From RYN-428 sp035551995 (GTDB taxonomy: Bacteria > Planctomycetota > Phycisphaerae > Tepidisphaerales > Tepidisphaeraceae), in contig DASZME010000055.1 in the NCBI GenBank assembly GCA_035551995.1, positions 1 to 29,024 of the forward strand: a stretch of 29,024 bases of DNA, read 5' to 3'. Position 1 is the stretch's first letter, and each line of letters begins with the position of its first letter. Positions 1 through 9,200 of this stretch are shown here, piece after piece. The translations under genes were made by a program, and so were the position numbers. The notes beneath the pieces were generated by a model that was not told where the DNA came from, searched no databases, and saw nothing but the letters and a program-made list of their open reading frames with translations.

Positions 1-771
1 GCCGAACATTGGGAGTACAGATCGAACCTACCACAAGTCGCGGAAAGAACCGCCGGCCGAGCAACGAAATCGGCGGGACGCTTGTGGCGCGTCCAAAGCG
101 AACGAAATTCATGCGGCAAGATTACGTGAAACATTCGCTTGTTTAAGGGCTAGTGGGGACGTGCCTACATACAACCCGCCTACCTTTTACCAGCCAAGAT
201 CCTGCATATTAACAGCGACCGTGTGTACCGGCTTGTGCTCGGTGAACTCAATTTGCTGACCCGGCAAAATTCGCGAGCATATTCGAATAGAATTTCCTAA
301 CTTTCGGAGCTACCAGTTGAGCAAAGACATTGATGATTGCATGCGCGATCTTGTACGGATTTGTTTACAGTGCTTGCGGGGGGTGGCGATATCAATAGGT
401 CGCCGACTGGAAGTATAAAGCGTTTCAACACCCGCAAAAAAATCACCGGCACATAGTTGTTAGCAATTCCCTACCATTGCAATTCGGTCATGGGTCCAAC
501 GGTGACGACCCGATCCGCCATCAGGCCATATTTGTCGCCGATCGGAGTATATAATCGAAACACTGTACCCTCAACGCCGAGGCGAAGCCAGCGCTATGGA
601 GTCCAGCGCCGCTTGGCCGTGGCGTGAGGTAATCACCCATGTCAGTGGAACCGCGACTTGTGTCGTTGTCGCTGACGGTACTCACGCAGCGTCGCAGCGA
701 CGCGCTGTGGGATGTTGCGACGTTCGACTCGCCACTTCATTCCGCAGCTCTTAGCGGCGTAAGGTTTTGTA
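1..771. other. Gene-poor, AT-richer stretch at the left edge
   Basis: I see no convincing gene, RNA or mobile element here. The first 600 or so bases are visibly less GC-rich than the rest, and every frame is broken by frequent stops. A 67-codon plus-strand frame at 639-842 runs into the aminotransferase 3' end and has unusual composition, so I do not call it. On the minus strand, 593 to 471 is a 40-codon open stretch with protein-like composition (it contains GTVFRLYTP and ends at TAG 473-471) but has no start codon; it could be the remnant tail of a decayed gene. It could also simply be a long intergenic region. Confidence 0.5.
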
Positions 772-1995
772 TCATGGGAACGATGCGATCAACTGCACCA
801 CCTCATCCAGCCCCTTATGCCACAGCGCTTCGTCGATATTAATCGGCGGCGCCAGGCGGATGACTTTCTTCGCCGTGAGGTTGACGATGATGCCGCGGGC
901 GAGGGATTTTTCGGCGAACTTTTCGGGAGGGTCTTTTAGCTCAATGCCAAGGAAAAGGCCTTTGCCGCGCACGTCGGCGATCTTTTGTTTGATCGACGAT
1001 TCGTTTTTCAGGCGGGCGATGGAAAGTTCGCCGAGTGCGGCGGCGTGGTCGGTGAGGTTGTCGCGAGCGATCACGTCAAAGATCGTGCGGGCGACGGCGG
1101 TGCAGATGGCGTTGCCGCCGAGGGTGCAGCCGTGCTTGCCGGGGGTGAAGAGGGCGGCGATTTGGGGTTTGGCGTACATGACGCCGACGGGGAGTCCGCC
1201 GCCGATGGCTTTGCCGAGGGTCATGATGTCGGGTTCGATGGGCTTGCCGTTGGCGTCGAGATAGTGTTGGTGGCCGAACCATTTGCCGGTGCGGCCGCAG
1301 CCGGTCCAGACTTCGTCGAAAATCAGCGTGAGTCCTTTTTCGTCGCAGAGCTGGCGGACTTTTTGGATATAGCCTTCGGGGTAGAAATTGATGCCGCCTT
1401 CGCCCTGGATGGGTTCGAGGAGGATGCCGCCGGTTTGTTCGTCGACGGCGTTTTCTAGGGCGTCGAAATCGCCGGCCTCGACCTGGAAGAAGCCGGGGAC
1501 GTCGGGCTCGAAGCCTTGGCGGACCGCGGGGTTGCCGGTGGCGGCGATCATTGCCAGTGTGCGGCCGTGGAAGCTGTGCGTGAGGGAGATGATTTTCCAG
1601 CGGTGGGGATTGCGCGACGAGCCGCGAAGACGGGAGAGCTTGCAGGCGGCTTCGTTGGCCTCGGCGCCGCTGTGGCAGAAGAAGGCCTGGCCGGGGAAGG
1701 CGTGGGCGCGGAGGCGCTCGGCTAATTCGATTTGGGGTGGAGAATAGAAGCTGTTGCCGACGTGCCAGAGCGTTTTGGCTTGTTCGGTGGCGGCGGCGAC
1801 GAGTTCGGGATGGCAGTGGCCGAGGATGCCGCCGCCGAAGCCGGCGAAGAGGTCGAGATAGCGTTTGCCGTCGGCGTCCCAAACGTAAGAGCCTTCGCCG
1901 CGCACCATGGTGATGGGGTTGCGGGCATAGTTTTGAATGAGGGATTGTTGGCCGCGGGAGACCCATTGTTGGTTGGACAGATTGGGAGTGGTCAT
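772..1995 (-). CDS. argD: Class III PLP aminotransferase, acetylornithine aminotransferase-like
   Basis: This is a fold-type I, PLP-dependent class III aminotransferase, expected to be cytosolic. The closest match by eye is ArgD, which interconverts N-acetylglutamate semialdehyde and N-acetylornithine in arginine synthesis. Counting from the chosen start, visible features are the SGAEANEAA phosphate-binding loop (about 109-117), HSFHGRTL (140-147), EPIQGEGG (194-201), the PLP-ring Asp in FDEVWTGCGRTG (D227) and the Schiff-base Lys in TLGKAIGGG (K262). The frame extends upstream to an ATG at 2076 without a ribosome-binding site. I chose ATG 1995 because AAGGA lies just upstream and homology starts soon after; the protein is then 408 residues, normal for the family. 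A 4-aminobutyrate or other omega-aminotransferase is a possible alternative. An arginine gene (argH) lies 12 kb away but is not linked in an operon. Confidence 0.85.
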   Translation of the reverse strand: MTTPNLSNQQWVSRGQQSLIQNYARNPITMVRGEGSYVWDADGKRYLDLFAGFGGGILGHCHPELVAAATEQAKTLWHVGNSFYSPPQIELAERLRAHAFPGQAFFCHSGAEANEAACKLSRLRGSSRNPHRWKIISLTHSFHGRTLAMIAATGNPAVRQGFEPDVPGFFQVEAGDFDALENAVDEQTGGILLEPIQGEGGINFYPEGYIQKVRQLCDEKGLTLIFDEVWTGCGRTGKWFGHQHYLDANGKPIEPDIMTLGKAIGGGLPVGVMYAKPQIAALFTPGKHGCTLGGNAICTAVARTIFDVIARDNLTDHAAALGELSIARLKNESSIKQKIADVRGKGLFLGIELKDPPEKFAEKSLARGIIVNLTAKKVIRLAPPINIDEALWHKGLDEVVQLIASFP

Positions 1996-2097
1996 TGAAA
2001 CATCCTTCACTGGAGTCGCGTCGGTCGTTTGTCGTGTTGGAATATTAGGGCGCTGCGATTCTAGTTGAACGAGCATGCTCTTAACGAGAGGCCATCG

Positions 2098-2118
2098 CGG
2101 GTCACCGGAGGTGACCCG
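2098..2118. other. Perfect 9-bp-stem inverted repeat between two minus-strand genes
   Basis: CGGGTCACC, a three-base GGA loop, then GGTGACCCG: a perfect nine-pair hairpin or palindrome. It lies in the gap between the cyclotransferase-like gene, which ends at 2154, and the aminotransferase start at 1995, both on the minus strand. No T-run follows on either side, so it is not a classical intrinsic terminator. It may be a transcript-end hairpin, an attenuator or an operator for the aminotransferase. Confidence 0.45.
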
Positions 2119-2153
2119 GCCGACCTGCTCACTCGATGTTGATCAACACATGA

Positions 2154-2696
2154 TCAAAGACGTGGCGCGGCGTCTCCCAGACCCACCGGGCGCGGCTTTC
2201 GTCCGACTTGCGTGCTGAAACTCTGGAGATACGAAATCCACATCATCGAAAGACCGTATGTATAGGCGCCTTGAATGATCAAATCCATGTAGTGTTGCGT
2301 GGGGGGAATGTGGTATCGGTCGACGCCAACGCCATGGTAAGTGACGGCTTTCACCGGCTCGCCTTTTCCGAGCGGGGCGACTTTTACCTCCAGGCGGCCA
2401 TAGATCCCGATTTCCTTACCTTGTGAATCGAGCTTGCGGCCGACCTTCTGATCCAGCACGCTGATCTCAAGTTCGGTCAAATCAAAAAGAACGCCCATGA
2501 CGTATTTGCCGGGGTCGTAGACGATGTCCGCGGTGCCACCGCCCCAGTAATCGCTGTAGATGGGAAAGCCGAGGCGGTAATTATCGAGAACGGCGGGCTT
2601 TCCGGTCTTCAGCGTGGGTTGCCGATGACTGTAATGCCGACACCACTCCGACACGGCGCGGGAGTTGAGATTGGAACCGTAAGCAAAATACCACAT
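2154..2696 (-). CDS. Gamma-glutamylcyclotransferase-fold protein (AIG2/GGCT-like), catalytic Glu replaced
   Basis: This 180-residue protein belongs to the GGCT/AIG2 fold. The N-terminal YGSN substrate-binding loop is intact (FAYGSNLN, residues 4-11), and the later LxxLD and IYGRLEVKV strands match the family layout. GGCT enzymes release 5-oxoproline from gamma-glutamyl amines or peptides using a general-acid/base Glu in an LDxxEG motif. Here the equivalent stretch is LDQKVGR, so V85 sits where Glu is expected (codon GTC). The protein may therefore bind rather than cleave, or use another residue. ATG 2696 opens the protein directly on the first conserved strand; its ribosome-binding site is weak (GGAAG, rather far upstream). 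It lies in the same direction as the aminotransferase, with about 158 bases between. Confidence 0.75.
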   Translation of the reverse strand: MWYFAYGSNLNSRAVSEWCRHYSHRQPTLKTGKPAVLDNYRLGFPIYSDYWGGGTADIVYDPGKYVMGVLFDLTELEISVLDQKVGRKLDSQGKEIGIYGRLEVKVAPLGKGEPVKAVTYHGVGVDRYHIPPTQHYMDLIIQGAYTYGLSMMWISYLQSFSTQVGRKPRPVGLGDAAPRL

Positions 2697-2760
2697 TGCG
2701 CAATCGTTTCTTCCAGTGAGGCATTCTTGCGCAAATCGTCGGGAAAGGCAAAAGTGATGA

Positions 2761-3435
2761 TTAATTGAGACTCGGCTTACTGGAGTGAAATCCGACCGAC
2801 GGAGGCACGGCGCGGGTGGTCTCGAACGCCGAAATTGTTCGTTTAACGCGGCGAAGCACGTCGCCGTCCGATAAAAGGGACTGTTTCAGGGGAATATCAT
2901 CCAGAAAATTAAATGCAATTAGATCGGCGATGTCGGCGGTGGACAACGAACTGCTGAGCAATTGGCGGAATTGGCGGCCGATGACCGTCGCCAAAAGCGA
3001 GCCGTTATCGAAAACCGAAATCAACCGATGACGATCTTCAGCCAGCTTGGCTTCGGAAACCGGCTTCTGTTCGAGCGGTTTCAGGTGGCTCAGGCGATAC
3101 GAACGGTCTCCATGTTCCTCGACGACGCGCGCGCGGGTGTGTCCCTGGAGAAGGAAATTGTATTTGCCGTCGGGAAGCAGTTCGTGTGTGAGGATGGTTC
3201 CGACGCAGACGATCGGCTCAATCTCCGGGTGACGGTGATAGTCCTTTTCCCAGCCGGGCTTGAGCAGCGCCATCGCAATTTGCCGATCACCGCGCAAGGC
3301 AGCGGCGGTCATGTCGCGATAGCGATCTTCAAAGATATGCAACGGCAGAACTGCGCAGGGAAATAAGACCACGTTGGGCAACGGGAACAGCGGGATGGCG
3401 GAAAAGTCCAGAAGATCGGGGGTTGGCGCCGCCAT
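2761..3435 (-). CDS. LON substrate-binding-domain (LON peptidase N-terminal-like) protein
   Basis: This stand-alone protein of 224 residues has the LON N-terminal substrate-binding domain and no AAA+ or protease domain. The diagnostic start is visible: IPLFPLPNVVLFPCAVLPLH followed by IFEDRYRDM, then GDRQIAMALLKPG and VGTILTHELLPDGKYNFLLQG (residues about 14-100), with a helical C-terminal half. Stand-alone versions of this domain are common in bacteria; their role is unclear, and adaptor or substrate recognition is the usual guess. The open frame begins at a TTG (3453), but ATG 3435 is preferred: AGAAAGG lies three bases upstream and the conserved domain begins shortly after. The gene is followed at 2696 by the cyclotransferase-like gene on the same strand. 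Confidence 0.85.
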   Translation of the reverse strand: MAAPTPDLLDFSAIPLFPLPNVVLFPCAVLPLHIFEDRYRDMTAAALRGDRQIAMALLKPGWEKDYHRHPEIEPIVCVGTILTHELLPDGKYNFLLQGHTRARVVEEHGDRSYRLSHLKPLEQKPVSEAKLAEDRHRLISVFDNGSLLATVIGRQFRQLLSSSLSTADIADLIAFNFLDDIPLKQSLLSDGDVLRRVKRTISAFETTRAVPPSVGFHSSKPSLN

Positions 3436-3561
3436 ATGCCTTTCTACGGGCAAGACAGCGCGCGTGGTTCGCCTGAAAAGCGAATTGGCGCAAAAAGAAT
3501 TAAAGCCGTCGAACCGAGGGATCCGCTCGGTCCGGCGACGAACAATCCTGGGGCGAAGCGC

Positions 3562-3825
3562 TCAAATTGAGCGAAGCTGCCGCTCGGCTGCGATCCAGTT
3601 GTCGAACTCGCTGCCGCCGCTCTGTTTCCAGATAAAATACGCGCTGAGGGCGATGGCGTCATACGTCGGCGCCGCTTTGGTTTTTGCCGGAGCCGGCGCG
3701 GCGGCCGGTACGGTTTTGGGGGGAACGGCGCTGTTGCGGACCGGCGTCACTTCGACGGCTGGAGCCGCAACGGGGGTCGCCGCGGCCTTTTTAGAGGCGG
3801 CGGACGAGGTGGTCTTCTTAGCCAT
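3562..3825 (-). CDS. Small DUF2934-type protein with Ala/Pro/Lys-rich N-terminus
   Basis: An 87-residue protein. Residues 1-52 are low-complexity and rich in Ala, Pro, Lys, Thr and Val (starts MAKKTTSSAASKKAA), resembling basic disordered tails. Residues about 54-85 form the DUF2934 signature: IALSAYFIWKQSGG followed by EFDNWIAAERQL. The family is small, of unknown function and frequent in Planctomycetota and Proteobacteria. The start is well supported: AAGGAG lies seven bases upstream of ATG 3825. It is divergent from the HrpA-like gene across the 3826-3991 gap. Confidence 0.85.
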   Translation of the reverse strand: MAKKTTSSAASKKAAATPVAAPAVEVTPVRNSAVPPKTVPAAAPAPAKTKAAPTYDAIALSAYFIWKQSGGSEFDNWIAAERQLRSI

Positions 3826-3991
3826 GACAATACTCCTTTACGAACAAAATACATCCTTGGAGGCGGTGTCTTCCGGGCCGACGAGATAACATCTCCCGAT
3901 CCGACCCTTCAGGAATTATCAGATTTATCGGACACGAGCAAATGTTTTCTTCTGAATTTCTTTGGGCATACTTACATTGCCTCCCGTCACA

Positions 3992-6145
3992 ATGGCGATA
4001 GGAACAGCCACCCGCGGCTCGCTTGATATACGCAAAGCCGACAGCTTCAATTCCCCAATGGACAAATTTGTCAACGAAATTCCACTCGCGCATTGCGACG
4101 CGATCCACCGGGCGCTGCTTACGGGCCTGCTGGCCAATGTCGGGTCGAAGAGCGAGGGCCACGAATATAATGGCGCGCGAGGCGCCAAGTTCAGCATTTT
4201 TCCCGGCTCATCGCTTTTCAAGAAAAACCCGCCGTGGGTGATGGCCGGCGAAGTGGTCGAAACGACCAGGCTCTACGCTCGCACGTTGGCGCCGACTAAT
4301 CCGGATTGGATCGAGCGGGCGGCGCCGCACCTGATCCGCCGAATCTACTCCGAACCGACGTGGAACCCGCAATCGGCACACGTCGTCGCGAACGAAAAGG
4401 TGAGTCTCTACAGTCTGGTGCTTGTCCCGGCGAGGCGGGTGCATTACGGCCCGATCGATCCGCGCACCAGCCGCGAAATTTTTATCGAGCATGCGCTGGC
4501 CCTTGGCGAATTTCGCACCGGCGCCGAGTTTTTTAAGCACAACCTGGATCTGCGCGAGCAGGTCGAGCGGATGGAAGCCAAAGCCCGGCGAAAAAATATG
4601 CTCGCGGATGAACGCCGGCGATATCAGTTCTTCGACGCCCGAATCCCGCAGGGTATTTATAACGGCCCGCTATTCGAACGCTGGCGCAAAGAGGCCGAGC
4701 TGGAAAATCCCAGGCTGCTGTTCATGCAACTCGCCGACATGCTGGCGCCCGACGCCGCGCCTGCCCCGCCGGCGCTTTATCCGGATGAAATCGCGCTGGA
4801 TGGAATGACGCTTCAACTCGATTACCGTCATGACACCGGCTCCCCCGCCGACGGCGTCACCGTCAACATCCCCATCGCGGCGCTCGGCCAGGTTCCCGCC
4901 GAGCGATTTGAATGGCTGATACCGGGATATTTGCCGGAGCGAATCGAGGAGTTGATCCGATCGCTTCCCAAGGAACTGCGAAAGACCTTTATTCCCATCG
5001 GCGACGCCGCCCGTGAAGCGGCCGCGACCCTTACGTTCGGTCAGGGATCATTGTTGGACGCGCTCGCGCTGTTTCTCGGTAAACGAGCGGGAATTCGCAT
5101 CCCGCCCGAAGCGTTCAACGAAGCGTCGCTGGCGCCCTGTCTGCGGATGAATTTTCGCGCGCTCGACGCCGCCGGCAAGCAGATCGGCGTCGGCCGCGAT
5201 CTGGCCAAGCTGCGCGGCGACCTTCAGGTCGAAGTTCGCGGTAGCTTCGCCAACTCGCCCCGCTCCGAACACGATCGCGATAATCTCACCCACTGGAATT
5301 TCGGCGATCTGCCCGAGCGCGTCCCCGTGAAACGTCACGGCATGACGCTCTGGGGCTATCCCTCCCTGATCGACCGCGGGACAAGCGCGTCGATTCGATT
5401 ATTGGAATCGCGGGAGGCTTCCCATCTGGCGACCCGCGCCGGCGCCCGGCGGCTGTTCATGATCCAGCTTCAAAAAGAGATCGAATATCTTTCGCGCAAT
5501 ATTCCGAATCTCGACAAGATGTGCCTGAATTATTCCACCGTCGGAAGTTGCGATGAATTGCGCCGGGATCTGCTGAGCGCGATTGTCGATCGGGCGTTAT
5601 TTTACGACGGCGAGCCGGTGCTTTCGCAGGTGGAATTTATCCGCCGGGCGACCGACGGTTGGCGACGACTGACCAAAACCGCCGATGAAATGAGCACGCT
5701 GGCCGGCGAAATTCTCGTGGAATTTCAAGCGATTCAGCGCGAGATCGGCCGCGCGTTTCCGCCGTTGATGCAACCGGCGGCGCGCGACATGCGAGACCAG
5801 TTGGCTCATCTGGTGTATCGCGGATTCCTCACCGCCACTCCGTTTGATTGGCTGCGGCATATGCCGCGCTACATCCGCGGGATCGCCATGCGCCACAAGA
5901 AGCTGCTCAACGCCGGTTTGGCGCGCGACGTCCAGGCAAGCGAGCAGGTGGAGGGCTGGTGGGAAGCGTACAAGCGGCGGGCGGAGGAATTCCGCCGCCT
6001 GGGGCGTCACGACGCGACGCTGATCCAATTTCGCTGGATGATCGAGGAACTTCGCATATCCAGCTTCGCTCAGGAATTAAAGACCGCCGTTCCCGTTTCG
6101 GTTCAGCGGTTGGAACGATTGTGGGACCAGATTCCGGCCCGTTAA
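3992..6145 (+). CDS. hrpA: Stand-alone C-terminal half of HrpA RNA helicase (OB-fold + DUF3418), helicase motor absent
   Basis: About 717 residues aligning by eye with only the C-terminal half of HrpA, a DEAH-box RNA helicase of roughly 1300 residues in E. coli. Visible landmarks in order: EIPLAHCDAIHRALLTGLL, GARGAKFSIFPGS, FKKNPPWVMAGEVVET (OB-type region), then DUF3418 landmarks such as DGVTVNIPIAALGQVP, ERFEWLIPGYLPERIEELIR, SLPKELRKTFIP, LVYRGFLTATPF and IRWMIEELR-like FRWMIEELR near the end. No Walker A, DEAH or helicase motif exists in the protein or in the 160 bases upstream, where a divergent gene begins. The frame opens at TTG 3962; ATG 3992 and ATG 4058 are alternatives and none has a good ribosome-binding site. 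Homology starts only near residue 30. Over 680 codons remain uninterrupted, so it is either a recent truncation or a maintained partner protein. Confidence 0.8.
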   Translation: MAIGTATRGSLDIRKADSFNSPMDKFVNEIPLAHCDAIHRALLTGLLANVGSKSEGHEYNGARGAKFSIFPGSSLFKKNPPWVMAGEVVETTRLYARTLAPTNPDWIERAAPHLIRRIYSEPTWNPQSAHVVANEKVSLYSLVLVPARRVHYGPIDPRTSREIFIEHALALGEFRTGAEFFKHNLDLREQVERMEAKARRKNMLADERRRYQFFDARIPQGIYNGPLFERWRKEAELENPRLLFMQLADMLAPDAAPAPPALYPDEIALDGMTLQLDYRHDTGSPADGVTVNIPIAALGQVPAERFEWLIPGYLPERIEELIRSLPKELRKTFIPIGDAAREAAATLTFGQGSLLDALALFLGKRAGIRIPPEAFNEASLAPCLRMNFRALDAAGKQIGVGRDLAKLRGDLQVEVRGSFANSPRSEHDRDNLTHWNFGDLPERVPVKRHGMTLWGYPSLIDRGTSASIRLLESREASHLATRAGARRLFMIQLQKEIEYLSRNIPNLDKMCLNYSTVGSCDELRRDLLSAIVDRALFYDGEPVLSQVEFIRRATDGWRRLTKTADEMSTLAGEILVEFQAIQREIGRAFPPLMQPAARDMRDQLAHLVYRGFLTATPFDWLRHMPRYIRGIAMRHKKLLNAGLARDVQASEQVEGWWEAYKRRAEEFRRLGRHDATLIQFRWMIEELRISSFAQELKTAVPVSVQRLERLWDQIPAR

Positions 6146-6150
6146 TTAAA

Positions 6151-6183
6151 GCGATTCCCTGAATCGCGCCGAACGTCTTTTTT
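6151..6183 (+). terminator. Probable intrinsic terminator after the HrpA-like gene
   Basis: GCGATTC-CCT-GAATCGC forms a perfect seven-pair hairpin immediately after the stop codon at 6145, followed ten bases later by a six-T run (6178-6183). The T-run is further from the stem than usual. It sits between two convergent genes, which fits. Confidence 0.5.
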
Positions 6184-6243
6184 CCCTTCTTCTTCCGGCG
6201 CCCCGGCGCTCGATTCAAAACGGATTCACGTGAGGGCGAAACT

Positions 6244-9200
6244 CTACTTCGCCTCCAGCGCCACCACCGCGCCGTCGGAGAGGCCGACGATCAATTTGCC
6301 GTTCATCCACGCCATATCGTCCACGTCATTTTCCAAAACCTGCGTTGACCTGGCGGCTCCGGCGCCGTCCACGATCTGAACGGTTCCGCCCCAATAGCCC
6401 AGCGCCGTCAGCCCATTGGCCTTGGCGACTTTCTTCAGCACGCGGCCGGGGAGAAGCGCTTTGGCCAATTCAGGGGCAACCGTCGGGGTAGCCGTCGCCG
6501 ACGCCTCGACAGACTGCGCCGATTGGCCGCTGGATTTTATTTTTCCGGCGGCGTCTATGTCGATGGAAGATCCATCGTCAGTCGTGACATGGACGACATC
6601 GCCTGCGATCGTCACTGCGTTCACGCGATCGGGGGCGAAAGCGGTCCAGGCGATCGCCGCCTCGGGGACCGTGGTTCGCACGGAGGCGGGCGTAACCGCC
6701 GCCGGCGCGGGCAAGGCGAATTTCGTCAGCGGATCGATCCCCGCGACCGCCTCGTAAAGCGAGCCGACCGCTTCTTCGATCCCCGCCGGGTCATAGCCGA
6801 TGACGGTGACCGATTCGGCGCCGTAGCTCACCGCGTCGCGCTGCCACGCGATATAGCCGCGGCCACGGCCGGGAAAATCGTGGGCATCGGCCGGTCCCTT
6901 TTTCGCTGGTTTCCTGGGGTCTTGCTTCGCCGATACCGCGTACGGAAGAAACCCGTGCTCCTCGGCGAATTTGATGATCGCGTTGTCGTCCGGCGTGCCG
7001 ATCAAAATCGACGGGCCGCGAACTTCAAAGCCCAGTTGAGAGGCGTTGGGATTTTTCAAATTCACCCGGCCGAATCCCAATCCCGACCACGTCCTGGCGG
7101 CTTCTTCCGACGGGATATGAATCTTCACGTCGGCGGCCTTCATCAGCTTACACTCGATGCCCCACGGCTTAAGCGTTTCGGTGATGCGCTGGACGGCCGC
7201 GTCGTAATCGCCGGCGCCGACGATGACGGTGAAATCCTGGTGGGTGCGAAACAATTTGAAAATGTGATCCGCGTCATCGCCGAAGGAGACGGCCCGGTGC
7301 GTCGCCCCGGCGACGGCGGCGCATTGCCCCGCCGGGCGATAATCAAACGCCGCGGCGCCTTCCTTCCCGGAAAGCAGTTCACGAACATGCAGCGTCCATT
7401 TTCCCGCCGGGTCGTTGGCGGCCAGCGGAAGATCGATCCGCAGCGATCCGCGATCGGTCGCGCGATACAGGTCATAGCGCACCTGCCCGAGCGGATCGAT
7501 CAGCCGAATGCGCATCGGCGCCGACCCGGCGATGACGCCGTGTCGATCGTCGAGCAACGACGCGGCGGTTTCGACGCGGATCGGATTTTCCCCGAGGGTG
7601 AAATCGCGGAACAACACCGGCGCCGACACCCCGACCGCTTCGATCGGGCGGGCCGTGCGAGCGAACACGCGCATGGCGCCGGCGCCGAAATGGATCTTCG
7701 CCGACAACTGCTCGCCGTGCGGGATAAATTCGCCGGCGATCGCGCCGCGAAGCGCGTCATATACGGGGCGCCCGTCCGCGGCGACGCTGAGCGTGGCGTC
7801 CGCGGCTTGGATTTGAATTTTCGGATCGTCCGCCTTGGGCGTGGCGTTTACGGCAAACAAATATTCGATGTCGCCCTGCGCCTGGCGTTGCGTGATGACG
7901 CTTGATGAATCGGCATTCAACGCCGGCCTGATTCCCAGTGCGGAAATCTTCGCCTCGATCGCCTTGGCGAACGGTTCGACTTCTTTCAGCCAGTATTCAA
8001 CCCGCCGCAGTCGTTGCGATTTTTTCTGATCCGTGCTCCATGAACTGCTTACCTCGTTGTACAGCTTGTCCGGCGCCTCGACCCCAAGCTTGACCGCGCC
8101 GGGAATTTTCACCTGCGAATCATCGCTCACCAGCACCATCCCCCCCGCCGCAATGTATCCCTGCAACGCCGCGATGACGTTGGGCTCGAGATAGTCGATC
8201 CCCGCGATCAGCACCGCCTTGTGATTGGCCGCCAGCGATCCATCCAGCACGTCTTCCTCGACGATCGGCCAGAACGGCGTATGAATCATCTTCCCGGCCA
8301 GGTACGCGGCGAGCATTTTTGCCCGGACATGGCCTCCCCCTTCGTATGCGGCCAGATTGATCTTTTTCGGATCCTGCATGTCGCGAACTTCCGCGTGCAG
8401 GTCCTGCGAAATCGAATAGAGCATCGCCACGGGCGGCCGCGTCGGCCGCATCGTGGTGAAGACCGTGCCGATGCGGGCCATGAGCTTGTTGGATTCGACA
8501 ATGCCGGCGGCGTCCTTTGTCTTGTCCGGATGCTGGATCTGCATATCCGGCGGGGTATCCATCCCCTGAAGGTCCGTCATGAACGAAAGATACTGTTCGA
8601 GCCGAAATTGATCCGACGTCTCTCCATACCACGTCGGCAGATACCACACCGGCTTATTCACGTCGCGAATTCGCCCCATCTCGTGGAAGAACGACGGCTG
8701 AAAATACGTGGCGCACCCGTCGTCGTATCCGCCATGCCCGCTGATCACCGGCAGATGCCGGGCGACGTTGAAATAATATCCGTCGGCATACGCCATCCAT
8801 CCATACTGCGTTTGGTTGCAGGAGATCAGATTCGGGCTGACCTGCGCCACCCCGAACGCGGCGTACTTCCATGCCGCTTCCAGAAAGGATTCCTTCCATC
8901 GGTTCATTTCATCCCACCGGGCGACGGCCCTGGCGTCGTCGGGCTTCACGTCGCTCCAGTGCGGCGGCGCCTGGCCGAACGCGCCGGCGTACGACCGATC
9001 TTGCGGGGGAAGGTTGAAGGGAACCATCACGTTCCCGTTTTTCGGGTCCTTCCACCAGGAAAGGCCCGGCTCGTCGTAAAAGTGCACGCCGGCGCAATTC
9101 GGATAGACGCGTTCCTGCAACGCCTGATTGACCACGCGCGCCTCCCCGCCCTGGAGGACATAGGGATCCGACCAATCGCATTCCTGCCGGAGATCCATCT

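Noticed and set aside
639..842. 67-codon plus-strand frame at the left edge
   Set aside because: It overlaps the 3' end of the aminotransferase, lacks homology I can recognise and has no convincing ribosome-binding site.
6523..7905. 460-codon plus-strand open frame
   Set aside because: Shadow of the minus-strand giant protein in high-GC sequence; no domain signal.
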